This document shows positions 10,370 through 22,300 of a stretch of 64,000 nucleotides of DNA, in pieces. This stretch comes from Luidia sarsii. Taxonomy: Eukaryota; Echinodermata; Asteroidea; Paxillosida; Luidiidae. The notes beneath the pieces are model-generated. The model worked only from the letters and a program-made list of their open reading frames with translations. It did no database searches and was not told the DNA's origin. The stretch covers positions 24,886,385-24,950,384 of the forward strand of contig OX465102.1 of NCBI GenBank assembly GCA_949987565.1, written 5' to 3'. The first letter of the stretch is position 1. Each line of letters starts with the position of its first letter. Position numbers and translations under genes: made by a program.

Positions 10370-13300
10370 GTAAGTAGCTGAAATTTTCCTTTTTTTTTAA
10401 CCCCACTTTCTAATACTGTGCACCAATGGACTGTTGTTTTCATGTTTAGCTTTTCTCAAAGCATGGAGGAATAAGAAGAAGACTGATGACAAGCCATAAT
10501 CACCATCTTCCTACACAGTGATCTTTGCTTTTCTTTTTTACTAGATTAGAAATTGTACTTTTTTATCTTCACTAAATTCATCATGTGCATCAAAGTAACT
10601 TCAAATTGTCTTACTTGAACTCTAAGAATCATGAGTTTTTTGGAGAAGATCTTTTTCTTTCATAAAAAAGTGTGCCTCCCCTTTCTCTGTGGCTGATGAG
10701 GATTAAGTTGTTGCCCCAAAAATTGCTCCAAAATTGACTTGCCTTCTCATTTGGTTCAATAATAGACAGCGAAACAGCAAGACAAGGAATGGTTTGCTTT
10801 GGTTTGGTTTTCAATCTTATGTTACTTTAACTAGCGGTCCTGTGAAGTCACTTCCTCAGAAACTGAAACTGGTTGTCCTTCCGGACGGACTTAGGGGAAT
10901 GGGGAAAATGCTTGTGACCCTGTCATCCCTAGGTTCTTTGTGGTTGAAACTATCACCATCTTCTCCTTGAGATTCTTGTCATATTTTTTGTTTTCAAAAT
11001 TGGGCAAACCTCAAGTAGGTCTTGTCTATAGTATGTATATCCACTGAAGCGAAGGCTGTGTCGGGAAGGAAAATTCCTTCCACATTTTGAAAAAGAGTCA
11101 TCCTTTCTCCCTTGGACCCTTTGCTCTGAGCTCCATGCTTTGAGAAAGGTCCTGCTGGGATCAAAACCTCTGTCTCTCCTAATTTCTCAGATGTGCATTA
11201 TGGTCTATGAACATTTTAGTCAGTAAGCAGATTGCAACATTTTTCCAAAATTGATTCTAAAAAAATATTGAATTGTAGACATTTTTCATGTAGTTTCAGT
11301 GTGCCTAAGAAAATTGCTGTCTCTAAAATATACTGTAAATGTCCCGCGTTGTGCTCAGTCTCAAGTAGAATGATTTTTTTTTTTTATAGCTTTAGATCTT
11401 TTGAGTAAATTGCAAATTCAAAGGGACTATTCGCCGGACGTTTTCGTTACCTTTGAGACAGTAGAATCAGTCAATCACAAGACATGAACAAACTACAAAA
11501 GATCATTTTCTTCTGGCCCCAAAACGAGGAAGGGAAAATGGGAGTTTGAAATTGTGGTTTGAATTTGTGTGTGCATGGATGGGTGGCAGTGGAGTGATTT
11601 GTGGACTATGTGGTTCAGGTTTTGATGTTTGAGTTATGTACTATGTAGTGCAGGACTCCTCTTTCTCTTCTCCGGTCTATTTCTTATTCATGGAGAGGCG
11701 CAGAGGATTCTATTTTGGGGGGTTTGCTGACAGAGTGCTAGCACAGGGTTGTTTGACTTGCTGCTAGATGACTTGCCCTGTGCTGGGGGGTGAAGGAGAG
11801 GGAGGGAGGGAGGGAGGGAGGGAGAGAGAGAGACCGAGTGTTTGTGTAGGCTGGATGGCTGGCTGGCATGATGGGCTGTGCTGGGCAGGTTTGGGTTGGA
11901 CTCTACCTCTGATGGTGTTGACTGTTGGCAAGCAGTGTGCTAGGTGGGTCCTTGGAATGGGCAAACACCCTTGGCAGAGGCGAACCTAAGGCAAGAGGAA
12001 GACCTGATCTGGAGGTGGCTGGAGTCTGTCTTAGGGGTTCCTATCACCGTGCGTTATTCTGCAGATCTATGCAGAGAGATTGCAGACCAGCCTGGGACTT
12101 TGCGTTCCAGACAAGCTGTCTCTACTTAACCCTGCAGCATCCGTGTCTCTTGTCTATTTCTGACTTCATTTATATGCCAGAGATTGTGGCCTGTTATCAG
12201 GCGGCAGATAATAATTCCGGAGTTGATTATATATTTTTTTTATGGAAACCAGTTGTTGTTTTCACTCTGGGGAATAGGGGGAAATATAGGCCTACACTCT
12301 AGTCTCTACACAGCAAGGGGGACTTTGAAAATTGGACTCATTATGGAGAGCCTTGAAGTACCCTAAATAGTTGATTAGAATTCATCCCGATAACGGTGGT
12401 CATTGGGCTACATGTAATTGGCAATTGCCTAACACAAATGCATAAATAATGAAAATCGGCCAAAATTTGAACTGAGTACTCGTGTCAATGAGGTCTCTTT
12501 GCATGGATTGGATTCAGTTCACTGGTAATCCATGCAGTATAGAGATTTTGGGGAGTTCTTGTAGTACATTTCAGGTGTGTGAGTCTAAAAAAAAAGGGGA
12601 TATTTGTGTGCATGAATAATTGAATATCAGCACTTTTACAGGTCATTTTATATTGTGCAGTACAAGGGCTCTGTGTGATTCTTGCACTCTTTAGAATGTT
12701 GGTGTTCGACGTACAAGCCATTGAACTCTCCTTTGCAAAATGGTCAGTTTCTCTAAGTTAATGCACCACTCAAAAGGGCTTCAGCAGCCCTTGGAGATTG
12801 TAAGTTTAAGAACCCTGACCCCAACTCTTTAGGAAAAAAGGGGGGGGAGGGGGGAGGGGAGAGGAGAGAGTACGTACGTGCTTTCCCACAACGACTGAAT
12901 TGGTCATTCCATTCAGGCCGCTGGCTACCCAGTGGGCCTGGTGAATCTCTTTTAGGGGAGTAATTCGGCATCCCAGCAGTGGCTTGCCCAGTTTTTTAGT
13001 CGAGCCAAGTTCTTGCCAACGACAAGGTCTTGAGAAGTCTTACTGCCGGTCAGACCAGCATGCCCCTAACCAAAGTGCACCCAGTTTTGCCCTCACCACA
13101 AGAGTGGGCTTTTTTAAAAACAAAGACGAGAGACTGGGAGAGAGAGAGAGAGAGTGAGAGAGGCGAGTTTAAGGATTCTGACCCTGGTGAACTACGCTCC
13201 CCGCTGGGCCCATTGGCAGCCCAGGAACACTCCCCATTATCCCGGGCGTAATTTGTGCGGGTGGCGACCCTGTATGATCTAACCGAACTACAGAAGGGCT

Positions 13301-16300
13301 CTGCGTTTTTTCTTTTGCCGGGGTAGGGGGACCATGGGTGGGCTGTGGGCTGGGGGGGGGGTGACCCAAGCCCCTATGGTGCGGGGGATGCCGTGGCTGC
13401 CTAGCGAAGGCTTCCACTTAGCGCATCTCCGGGGTTAATCGGACCAAATTGAGTCGCGGCTTGAGTTACCGCACAAGGAGACAGAGAGGTCCAGCCCCGC
13501 TGTCTGGTCTGCGCGGCCGGGGCGGACGACTCTCTTTTGGGACTGACTCGGAAGGAAGTGTGGCAGGGGGGCTGCCCGCTAACTATCTGGCACCATGCTT
13601 GTGGAGAGGTAGAATCCGACTGGATTTGTTTTGGGTGGTTTTTTTTTTTGGTAATGAAGGAGGGGGGCATCACTGCCTTGTTTTTTTGTTCAGGCTGCTG
13701 TTGGGCTGCATATTGATTCACTGCAGAAGCTGTTATAATCTCCCCTGGCAGTTGGAATACTTGGCAGAAACTACCAAGAACTGAGCCCCACAGTCCAACA
13801 CTCCCTCCCTCTTCTCCCCCCCCCCCCCCACCTTCCCTTTCTCCGGCTTTGCCTGATCTATGTCTGAATAGAAGAGTGTCTTTTGTTCTGTCTCCCGGCA
13901 CACTCAGCGTTCATCCTCTCTGACACTGTCCAACTAGCCAATCTCATTTAGTTCACTACCTTCCATTGGTGCATGTACTTCCTTTGTATGGAGTCCTTGC
14001 ACAGAGCCAACAGCTAAACGCTGTAACTAGTTGAAGCTGTATGAGGAGTATGATTGCGGATGGGAGTCATGACTCATGAATGCAGCAGATTGTGTGCCCT
14101 GTCCCCTGTGTTGTCACTTCCCAGAATTAATCACAGTTATGACTTTTATGGGATCAATTTCACCGGAGCCCCTTTACGATCTATCGTAACTTGGTCGGTT
14201 TGAAAACGATTGGGAACCGGTCAGACTTGCTGTCAGTTCCATGGTGTCTGTTGTGCATGGTCCATTGCCTTCTGACTGATTGCATTCTGCAATGAGTTTG
14301 GTGAAATCGATCCCTAAAGCCGCGTTTCCACTGCACTTGTTTTGGTTAAAGTAACCGAGACGATGGTTACTTTGACCAAAATAAGTCCAGTGGAAACGGC
14401 TCAGTCAAATTTCTCTCGGTTACTTTAACCGAGTGCAATGGTTACTTTTACCGAGCAACCTCTGCCCAGTAAAAGTGACCAGGTAAGTTTAACCGAGCCG
14501 ATTAGTCCAGTGGAAACGCACCACTCGGTTAAACGTGACTCGGTAAAAAAACACATCCGGCCTATGGCGTAACACGTACATGCACTGCGCACAGCGTCTG
14601 CTTTGAACATGTTGCGCGCCTAAATGTACACACGTACATTGTGTATCCGGCTGACACTTGACCTTCATGAGCCGTTATATTGCCAGCTCGGTTACTTAAA
14701 CCATCGTCTCTGTTAAATTGACCGACTCAAAAGTCCAAGTGGGAACGACGGTCAAATTTGACCATTAGAAATTTAACCATCATCTCGGTTAAATTTTAGT
14801 CCAGTGTGTGTGTGTGCTGTGTGCATAGTTTGGGCAATGGAGGGTTTCCTGCAAGCAAATTTGTTCGGAGAGGCTGTCCAATTGTCCGCCTATCACTATA
14901 CAATAGTCTGTACAACAGTTCTTCTGGTCACAGTGACCAAGATAGTCTTAGTGGTTAGTGCACCATTTTGCTTCCCTTTGGCAAAAGGTGTGCAACTTGC
15001 AAGTGTTTTGTTGGCCATGGTAATGGTATGAGTACATGCACTATCACAGTGCCCTCTGCTTGTTCCACTTTCACTCAAGATTTTCTTGACTTGGAAGCTT
15101 GACACCTACACAGTCCCCCCCCCCCCTCTGTGGTCACTGTGTGACTTCATCAACTGCCACACAACAGGAAGTCAATACAAGCCATTCTCCATATTCAGGA
15201 TCTTCCCCACCACTCCCCTAGCTAGCCCCAGCTAGCTGCCATAAAGTTGGCTGACCCAGTGCCCTTTTGTTCCAGTTTCTCTTGCTCCTGACTTCATGTC
15301 AGATTCAAACAAGCCCCCACCCCCCACCCCCAATAAACAGTTTATGGGGAGTTTGGTTTTCCACCTAGCCCCAAACCAATTCAACTTGAGTGTTTATGAT
15401 TTGGGCAAATAAAGCGTACCCCACTTGCCAGAGAAAGGGTCCCTTGATAGTTGATATTCCACATTACATAAGAACTGCGTGTCAATTTTTCTAAAAGGTG
15501 GAGGGCGTTTCGATCCTAGCAGGACCTTCCTCTAATGAGAAAGGTCTTTGCCTTTGAGAAAGATCCTGCTGGGATCGAAACGTCAGGTCCGCTGACTTTG
15601 AGATTTATGTATTGCGGGTCATTGTAGTCGGTTCGCAATGTCAGCTTTTTTTTTGTTCTGTTTACTTCATGTTAAAATTTCTTACAATTTGAAGTTCTGC
15701 CACAGAGAAAGGTCCTGCTATCAGCGCTCTCTAAGTCTAATTGAATGAGATTTGCATTTTGGAAGTTTGCAATATTTTTTGTTTAACATTACTTGCTATT
15801 TGAGAAAGAGTAACAGTTACAAACTACAGCAGTTGACTTGAAACTAAAGTTGAAAGGTTTGGAATTATAATAATTGCAACCAATCCTAAAAAAGTTTTGA
15901 TTTTTTTTTCTATAACCTCTCTCAGTGACAAAATAAAAGAAAAAGAAAAGAAATGTTTTGGGGGTTGTTATGTATGCCATGCTTTCGACAGTGATTTGAA
16001 ACATACTCCTAGTCCTACCCAAGACCTCCACTTTTGTTTTAATTATTGTTTTAGGATGTACGTACGTCACGGGCAGCCTCGAAGAGGATGAGTGCCCCGT
16101 GGAGACAAATAAATGGAAGGACTAAATGCCTCCGAGTAAATGTTATCCCCTGCCGACCCTGGCGTTTCTCTGTAGCTGGATATTTACGGAGTCACTCATT
16201 AGAGCAGTGTAGGAAGGAAGAGTTGCTGTTATTTGTTAATAAAATGGGAGCACGTGCATCAAGCCCTATTATAATTTTGGTTTCATTTTTATCCAAGGTG

Positions 16301-19300
16301 TTTAGCTTGTAAATGGAAGCCACTTCCTTCCAGGCCCGCCGGCTTTCTTCAAGCATTGTCATTTCTGACAAAAACCACCCCCTAGGGAGCTGACTGATGA
16401 AACCATGAGGCAACCACCATTTGTAAGGGGGATGGGGGCCTTACAAATCCTTAGACACCATTTTCCTGCATCATTTCATCCTTGGGTGCTTTCCTCACAC
16501 GCATGCTTTGTTGTTTTTTTCCCCGGCTGACCTTCTCTTGATGGTCCACATACGCTGAACAGCACTTTGTTTCTTATCTGATTGTGAGGCAAGTCTGGAG
16601 TGGTTTTCACAGCAGATGAACTGGCAACTCTGGGGATCCTGTGTGTGTATGCTGGGTGTATGTTCGTCCTCTGTTTACGTACAACATCAAGAACCTTTTG
16701 GTTTGGGATTATGAGACTGGGGAGTTTGTCTGTTATGGTCTGATGCTGCTTGTTCCATTAGTTTCCAATGTCTGGTTGTCTTGTCATTTGTGGCATTTGG
16801 GAATCTAGTGTTTGCCTTTATGAAAAGCTCACTTGAAATACATGCATTTGCAGCTAGGCAGGTTGACATTAAAGTTAACAGTTTTTGGTCATCTAAGCGA
16901 GACACAATTTGTTTTACCTTGAATTGAATCTTGGCCCAAACCTTAAGATATGCAAAGGCTACCCAAAATGGTTGTTTTTTTATAAAAGGACTGAAATGTT
17001 AGGCCCCCAGTAGATCTTTGTATTTTAGGTCTCACTGTTGAGTAAGCAGTTTTCCAAAATATGTTGTCTGACATGAAGACCTGTGTGATGATGTTAACTT
17101 GATGATGCTCTGTTGTTGTTTTTTGTGCACAAAGGGTGATGATTCAGATGAGGAGGACCAATGTGCAATCAGTAACAAGTGGAAATACACCCGCAGCAGT
17201 CGCCGCTGGTCTCGCCGTATGACCGACGACGAGTACCCACCGCACTCCCCCGACACCCTGGGCTCGAACTCGGCCGAGGGCTCCCCCACGCTGACCCACG
17301 CCCCGGCCAGCCGGCTGGACAGCAGCAGCCGGGACAGTCTGGTCACCACGGACAACGAGGGCTACACCAGCGCCAGCAGCTTCGACAGCCCCTCGGTCAT
17401 TCACAAGTCCTACCGCTCCAAGCGTGGCAACCGCTCCGAGGTCACCTGCTCCCCCACCACCACCACGAGCGGCCGGAGTCTGAGCCCCAAGCGGACGTCG
17501 CCGCCTCCCTCGCCGGTGATGCTCTCAGCCGGAGAGGAGGTGCCGCCCCGGAATGCCATCATTGAGATCTCCTCGCCGGTCTCCGTCTCGTCGCGGCGGT
17601 GCCCCGAGGAGGAGCGGGGCGGCAAGGAGCGCATCAAGGGGGCCAAGAGCCTCCTGAAGCGGCTGGACAGCTTCAAGCTCAAGCGGGGCTCCAGCCTGCG
17701 TGGCAGCAAGCGGCAGGCCAAGGAGCCCAAGGAGGCGCTGGTCATCAGCGGGCCCGTGGCCGACGACCAGGGCCTGCTGAAGCGCAAGATAGAGCTCTTC
17801 AACTGCGTGGACCTGGAGCAGGCCAGACGGTCCAAGTCGGCCTCGCCCCGCTCCGCCCCGCTCACGCCGCCGCCGATGCGGCGGCGGGCCACCACCACGC
17901 ACGCCCCCACCGAGAAGAAGGACTCGGAGAAGCGCAAGGGCCGGGTCTTCTCAGAGCCCAGCTCGCCGATGGCCAGCCGGAAGATCGACCGCCAGTTCTA
18001 CAAGGAGCTGGAGGAGGCCCACATGAACATCATCACCAGCAAGCTGACGCTGTCCGACGTCCGCAACAACAACAACGAGGGCCGGCGGGCGTTTGCGCTC
18101 TTTTCAGACAAGTCGCCGGAGGTGGAGGTCCCCTCGCCGGCCTCCTCGCCGGGGACTGCCGAGCGGAAGCTGAGCTGCAACGGCAGCCTCCACTGCCAGT
18201 GCCAATCTTGCCAGGACAAAATGGCTCCCTGGAGCTCGAGCGAGGAGCTGCTCTCGCCGCGGTCGTCGCAGCAGTCGCCGCCATGGTCGGGCCGGGACTT
18301 CGACATGGCCCCAAGGCTGGCGTCGCACTCCGACGGGGAGTCGGTCTCCAGCACTCAGATGGCGCTGGCAGAACGCGAGTTCCTCCAGCAGATCTACAAC
18401 CTGCAGAACATCGGCGCCGAGCAAGCTGCGTCCGGCCAGTCCCCTCAAACGGCCGCCTTCCCTTCCACGTCCGGCCCGGCGTCCAGCCCGGCATCTGGCA
18501 GGCCCACCCCCTACCACCGCCACCGCCACCAGAAGCACGAACACAAGCAGCAGCACCACCGCAGCCAGTCCTCGGTGGCCCGGACCAAGTTTGAGACGGA
18601 GAAGCAGGACATTCTGACCAACATCACCCAGCTGCTCATCGCGGAGAAGAACCTGGACGAGGAGCACCTGGCAGTGCCCGTCATGCGCAAGCGGACGCGC
18701 AGCAACAGCCTGCCGGACACGCGGCCCTGCAGCATGCAGGTGCAGAGCGTCAGCCGCTTTGAGGGACTGGACCCGGAGCTGGACGGCATCAACACGGAGT
18801 TGGAGAGCCTGCTGAATGGCATCAACCAGAGTCTGCATGAGATGCAGGAGAACCTGCGCAGAGGTGAGTCCCACACTCTTCTGCCATTTGCTTGTGAAGC
18901 TTTCCCCTCAGTTTTGCAATCAGTCCTATCCCTCAACCAATTATTGAGTTTTTTTATGGGGTTAAAGGGAGCAAGAAAGGTCTGCTAGGATCTTCTCTTA
19001 TCCATATCTTGTGATATAGCCCATGCCTACTTCTTTCACTGTACTCTGCTTTCCTTCCTATCCGTTTTTTTGTCATTCTTCCTCTTGCATCTTTCGTTTT
19101 GCCACACAACAATTTCAAGCCAACCTCAAATCTTTCTTTTTATCCACACCTGATAACTTGGCAAGTGGCCGTATTTCCCGACCAGACTTCAAAAAGCCTT
19201 CCTCATTCTTGCCAAGGATCATTGTCATAAAAGTCGAGATCTTTTTGAAAAAAAAAAATTAAATAAAATTGTTCACACCTTGCAAATAGGATAAGGGTGC

Positions 19301-22300
19301 TAGATGCTCCAACATACCACTAGCATAAAAATTCTGTTAGTATTCAAGGATGGCAAATTTGTTTTGAAGGATTTTTTTCTGAATTTACTTTCATTGGGGG
19401 GTACAAATGAAATTTCATGGACGGTTGGCCTGGCTGTGTGTGTGTTTGCCAGGTTTTAAAAAAGAAGAAGTGAAAGAAAATTCTTGAAGTCATTGGCACG
19501 TGTGAGACCAAGGCAGCCGAAAGTGTGAACTTGTTAAGCCTGATGGTCACCTTGCATTACCGCATCCAGGTCTGTAGCATAAAGCATATAAATCTTTACC
19601 TTCAAAAATATTAGTTTACACTTTATTGACAGCCGGCAAATACAACCATTCCCCCTAGAGGTTTTTTTTTTTCTTCTTTCAAAATGTTGTTGTCTTTAGA
19701 AACAGAAAGGGTCCCTCAAACCGCAGGATTTCCTCGAAGCTACAGGGGGCTCATGGAAAGCTGTAATTTGGTTGGAAATTATCCCTGCCGACTCTCCCCA
19801 TGCAGTACCACCCTCCCCCCATCAGAATGTCAGCTTTTTGTTCACACTGAAAGATGAAATATGACCACCAAGCTTGCCTCAGTACTTGCACGTAGGCCAC
19901 GTTTGGCGTTCAGGAGGAGGGGGAGGGAGGGGAGAAAGTCGGGCAGTGGGATTTACACTTGTTAGAAGAAGCCTTGTGATTCAACTGTGCGCAGCTGTTT
20001 CGCACTCAGTCCTCGTCACTCTTCTTATCTTCTTCACCGTAGACTCGTAGTCTTCAGGGTTTTTTTTTTTTTTGCCTTTCTCAAATGTCATTCCCGCTAT
20101 CATCCGCCTTCCCTCGGAGAGAGAGTTTGTGTGCTAGTGCCCATCATGTATACTTGTAGGCTCCCAAGTCCCAACCTTTCTCCGAGAAGGTGTATCATTA
20201 CTTTTCCTTCAGTAATTGAGAGATTGAGAGTGAATGTTGCGACTGCCTTGTCAAGTTTTTCGAGACATTCTTCCTGACTTTCTGCCAGCTCGTTGTATCA
20301 TCATCATCATGTGTCACTGTGATTAGACGAGGGAAGTGGGAAGTTTGACTGAGAGATCGGTGGCAGTGTAACTGTAAGTCTTGCTATAAAGACTAAGAGC
20401 ACTGTTGCCAGTGTTCAGTGCTTTCAAGTTTTCAACAGGGAAATATGGTAAAAAGCCTTCCTGAGGGAACTGCACAAACACAGGTCGAAATAACCCTGAC
20501 CATTCTGAGGCTCCTCACTGACTGTCAAATGTCAATTTTGCTTTCACCTGAAACTCAGAAATTCAGTTCTGAGCAGAACCAGTGAGTGAATACTCAACAT
20601 ACAATGAACTGCGAATCAAAGATTTCTCCCCCCCCCCTAGAATCCATGTTATTAATACGGTAACTAGCCCCAAGTTGAAAACCTGTACTGGCCAATTAAA
20701 ACAAAAAATAACTACTCAACTGGCCAGCCCTAACCCTAATTTTTTTTAGGGTCAACTTGACTTGGAAAGTGGAGTTAAGGAAGTCACAAGGCAGTCCAGG
20801 CTCATGTACATTATTTTGGAAATAAATAGTGTTTTCTTTTCCTTGGGGGGTCCCGAGGGTAAGGACCAATTTACTGGGCCCACAATGGAAGCCATTATGT
20901 CCTCTCATCCTTCCAAAAACCCTCTCAGTTTTCACAGCCAGCCCTCCAGTGCCAAACTGATCTGCTTGGCAGGCCCTCAGCTAGTAAAGTATCCTTGTCT
21001 GAAATTCTGATACTCCCAAATGGTTATCTGAGCCAAAGTTCAACCCAACCCCAATTTTTTTTTCTTCGAAGTGCTAATTGCCGCGACTGCCTGAAATGGT
21101 ATCAGAAGTTACAACAGCAATCTTATCTCGGAAAGTCATCTCAGAAATTGGAATTGTGTTTGTGCTGGTGCCAATTGGGCAAAATCTAGCTGTTTAAAAA
21201 AGCAACTTTGACTGTTTGACAGATTGTCATCAGGATGAATTTTTTGGGAAGAAAAACTTTGTTTTGTTTTTTCAACTGCTTTTGTTTTTTTATGCCCGTC
21301 CCTTTGTGGGTCACAATCCCCCCCCCCTGCTTTTTTTTCTTCTGCTACCCACATATGCTGAGCATAAATCTTGGACTGCCAGAAGTTGAGGTTTCATCCA
21401 GGCTTACTCAAGGTCGAATGGTTTTTCGACTCCATCAGAAGATAGGACACTTTGGCCGTCAGGGAAAATGTACATGTATTTCAGTGCGCATTTCACTTCA
21501 GTGGGGCAGGAATGGAGGCCTGTGCCGGTGTGACCCTTCTGAAATTCTGAATGGTCCACTGAGTGATGACTGATGACGGTGGTGATGGATGGGGGTTGGT
21601 GGTATTGGAGTCAATGCTACTACCCCCACTGCACCACCCACTGGCTTTCTCTCTCTCTACAGTGCTGTCAGTAAGTGACACGCTGCAGTCAGTCACAACT
21701 TTACACAAACAAACGCTGCTATAATGACTCTACATGGTTCACACTTAATGAGATCATTAGTTCTAGGATCGCCAGGGGTCACTTCACTCTGGAAAAAAAA
21801 AGGATGTCCTTGCTTTTGCTTTTTATTTTCATCCTTTTCATCGTAGCCCACGTCATTCCTTTTCCGCGAAATGCTGCTCTAATCGCATCCACATCCTTTT
21901 CTCCTCTCCTCTCCTCTACACTTTTATTTCTTTTTCTTCCCCCCCCCCCTCTGGAGTCACTGGACTCATCCGGTTCTTCCCCAGTCCACCCTCCCCCCCC
22001 CCATCCCAAATTGACTCCAATCAGATGCAATCACTGACTAGAGTGACGTGCAACAAATTGACAATCTGGATCGCAAAAAAAAAAAAAAGATGACTCTCGA
22101 TCCATTAACTTGAGGCCAAGGTTGCTGCTCAGTGCCTGCCGCATTGTGCGTTATCAACTCTCGGGTGCTCCGCTTTTGTATTTCCTCTCGTTTCAAGAGA
22201 GGAGCCGGGATGATAGAACTCCCTAGTCTTTTGTGCAGAGGAGGAAAGAAGGCAAACAGTCTAGATTCACTGAATCTTGACCGAACGGCGTTCTCTTCTG

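Larger units (their letters stand above)
10370..17134 (+). other. DLC1/STARD13: DLC-family intron 1
   Basis: A phase-0 intron of 6765 bp with GTAAGT donor and CACAAAG acceptor. It contains family A copies, two adjoining inverted-repeat elements at 14150-14400, poly-C and poly-T runs, a short (GGGA)n tract near 11803 and a CpG-dense patch at about 13240-13600. No further exon is required by phase or protein alignment. Confidence 0.85.

Noticed and set aside
17410..18936. Long ORFs overlapping DLC exon 2 in other frames (331 codons at 17599-18594 on +, 256 codons at 18104-18874 and 175 codons at 17410-17937 on -)
   Set aside because: They are out-of-frame shadows of a GC-rich coding exon. The frame reading [13 protein letters not shown] matches the DLC family; the others have Gly/Ala/Arg-rich composition without known motifs or splice context.
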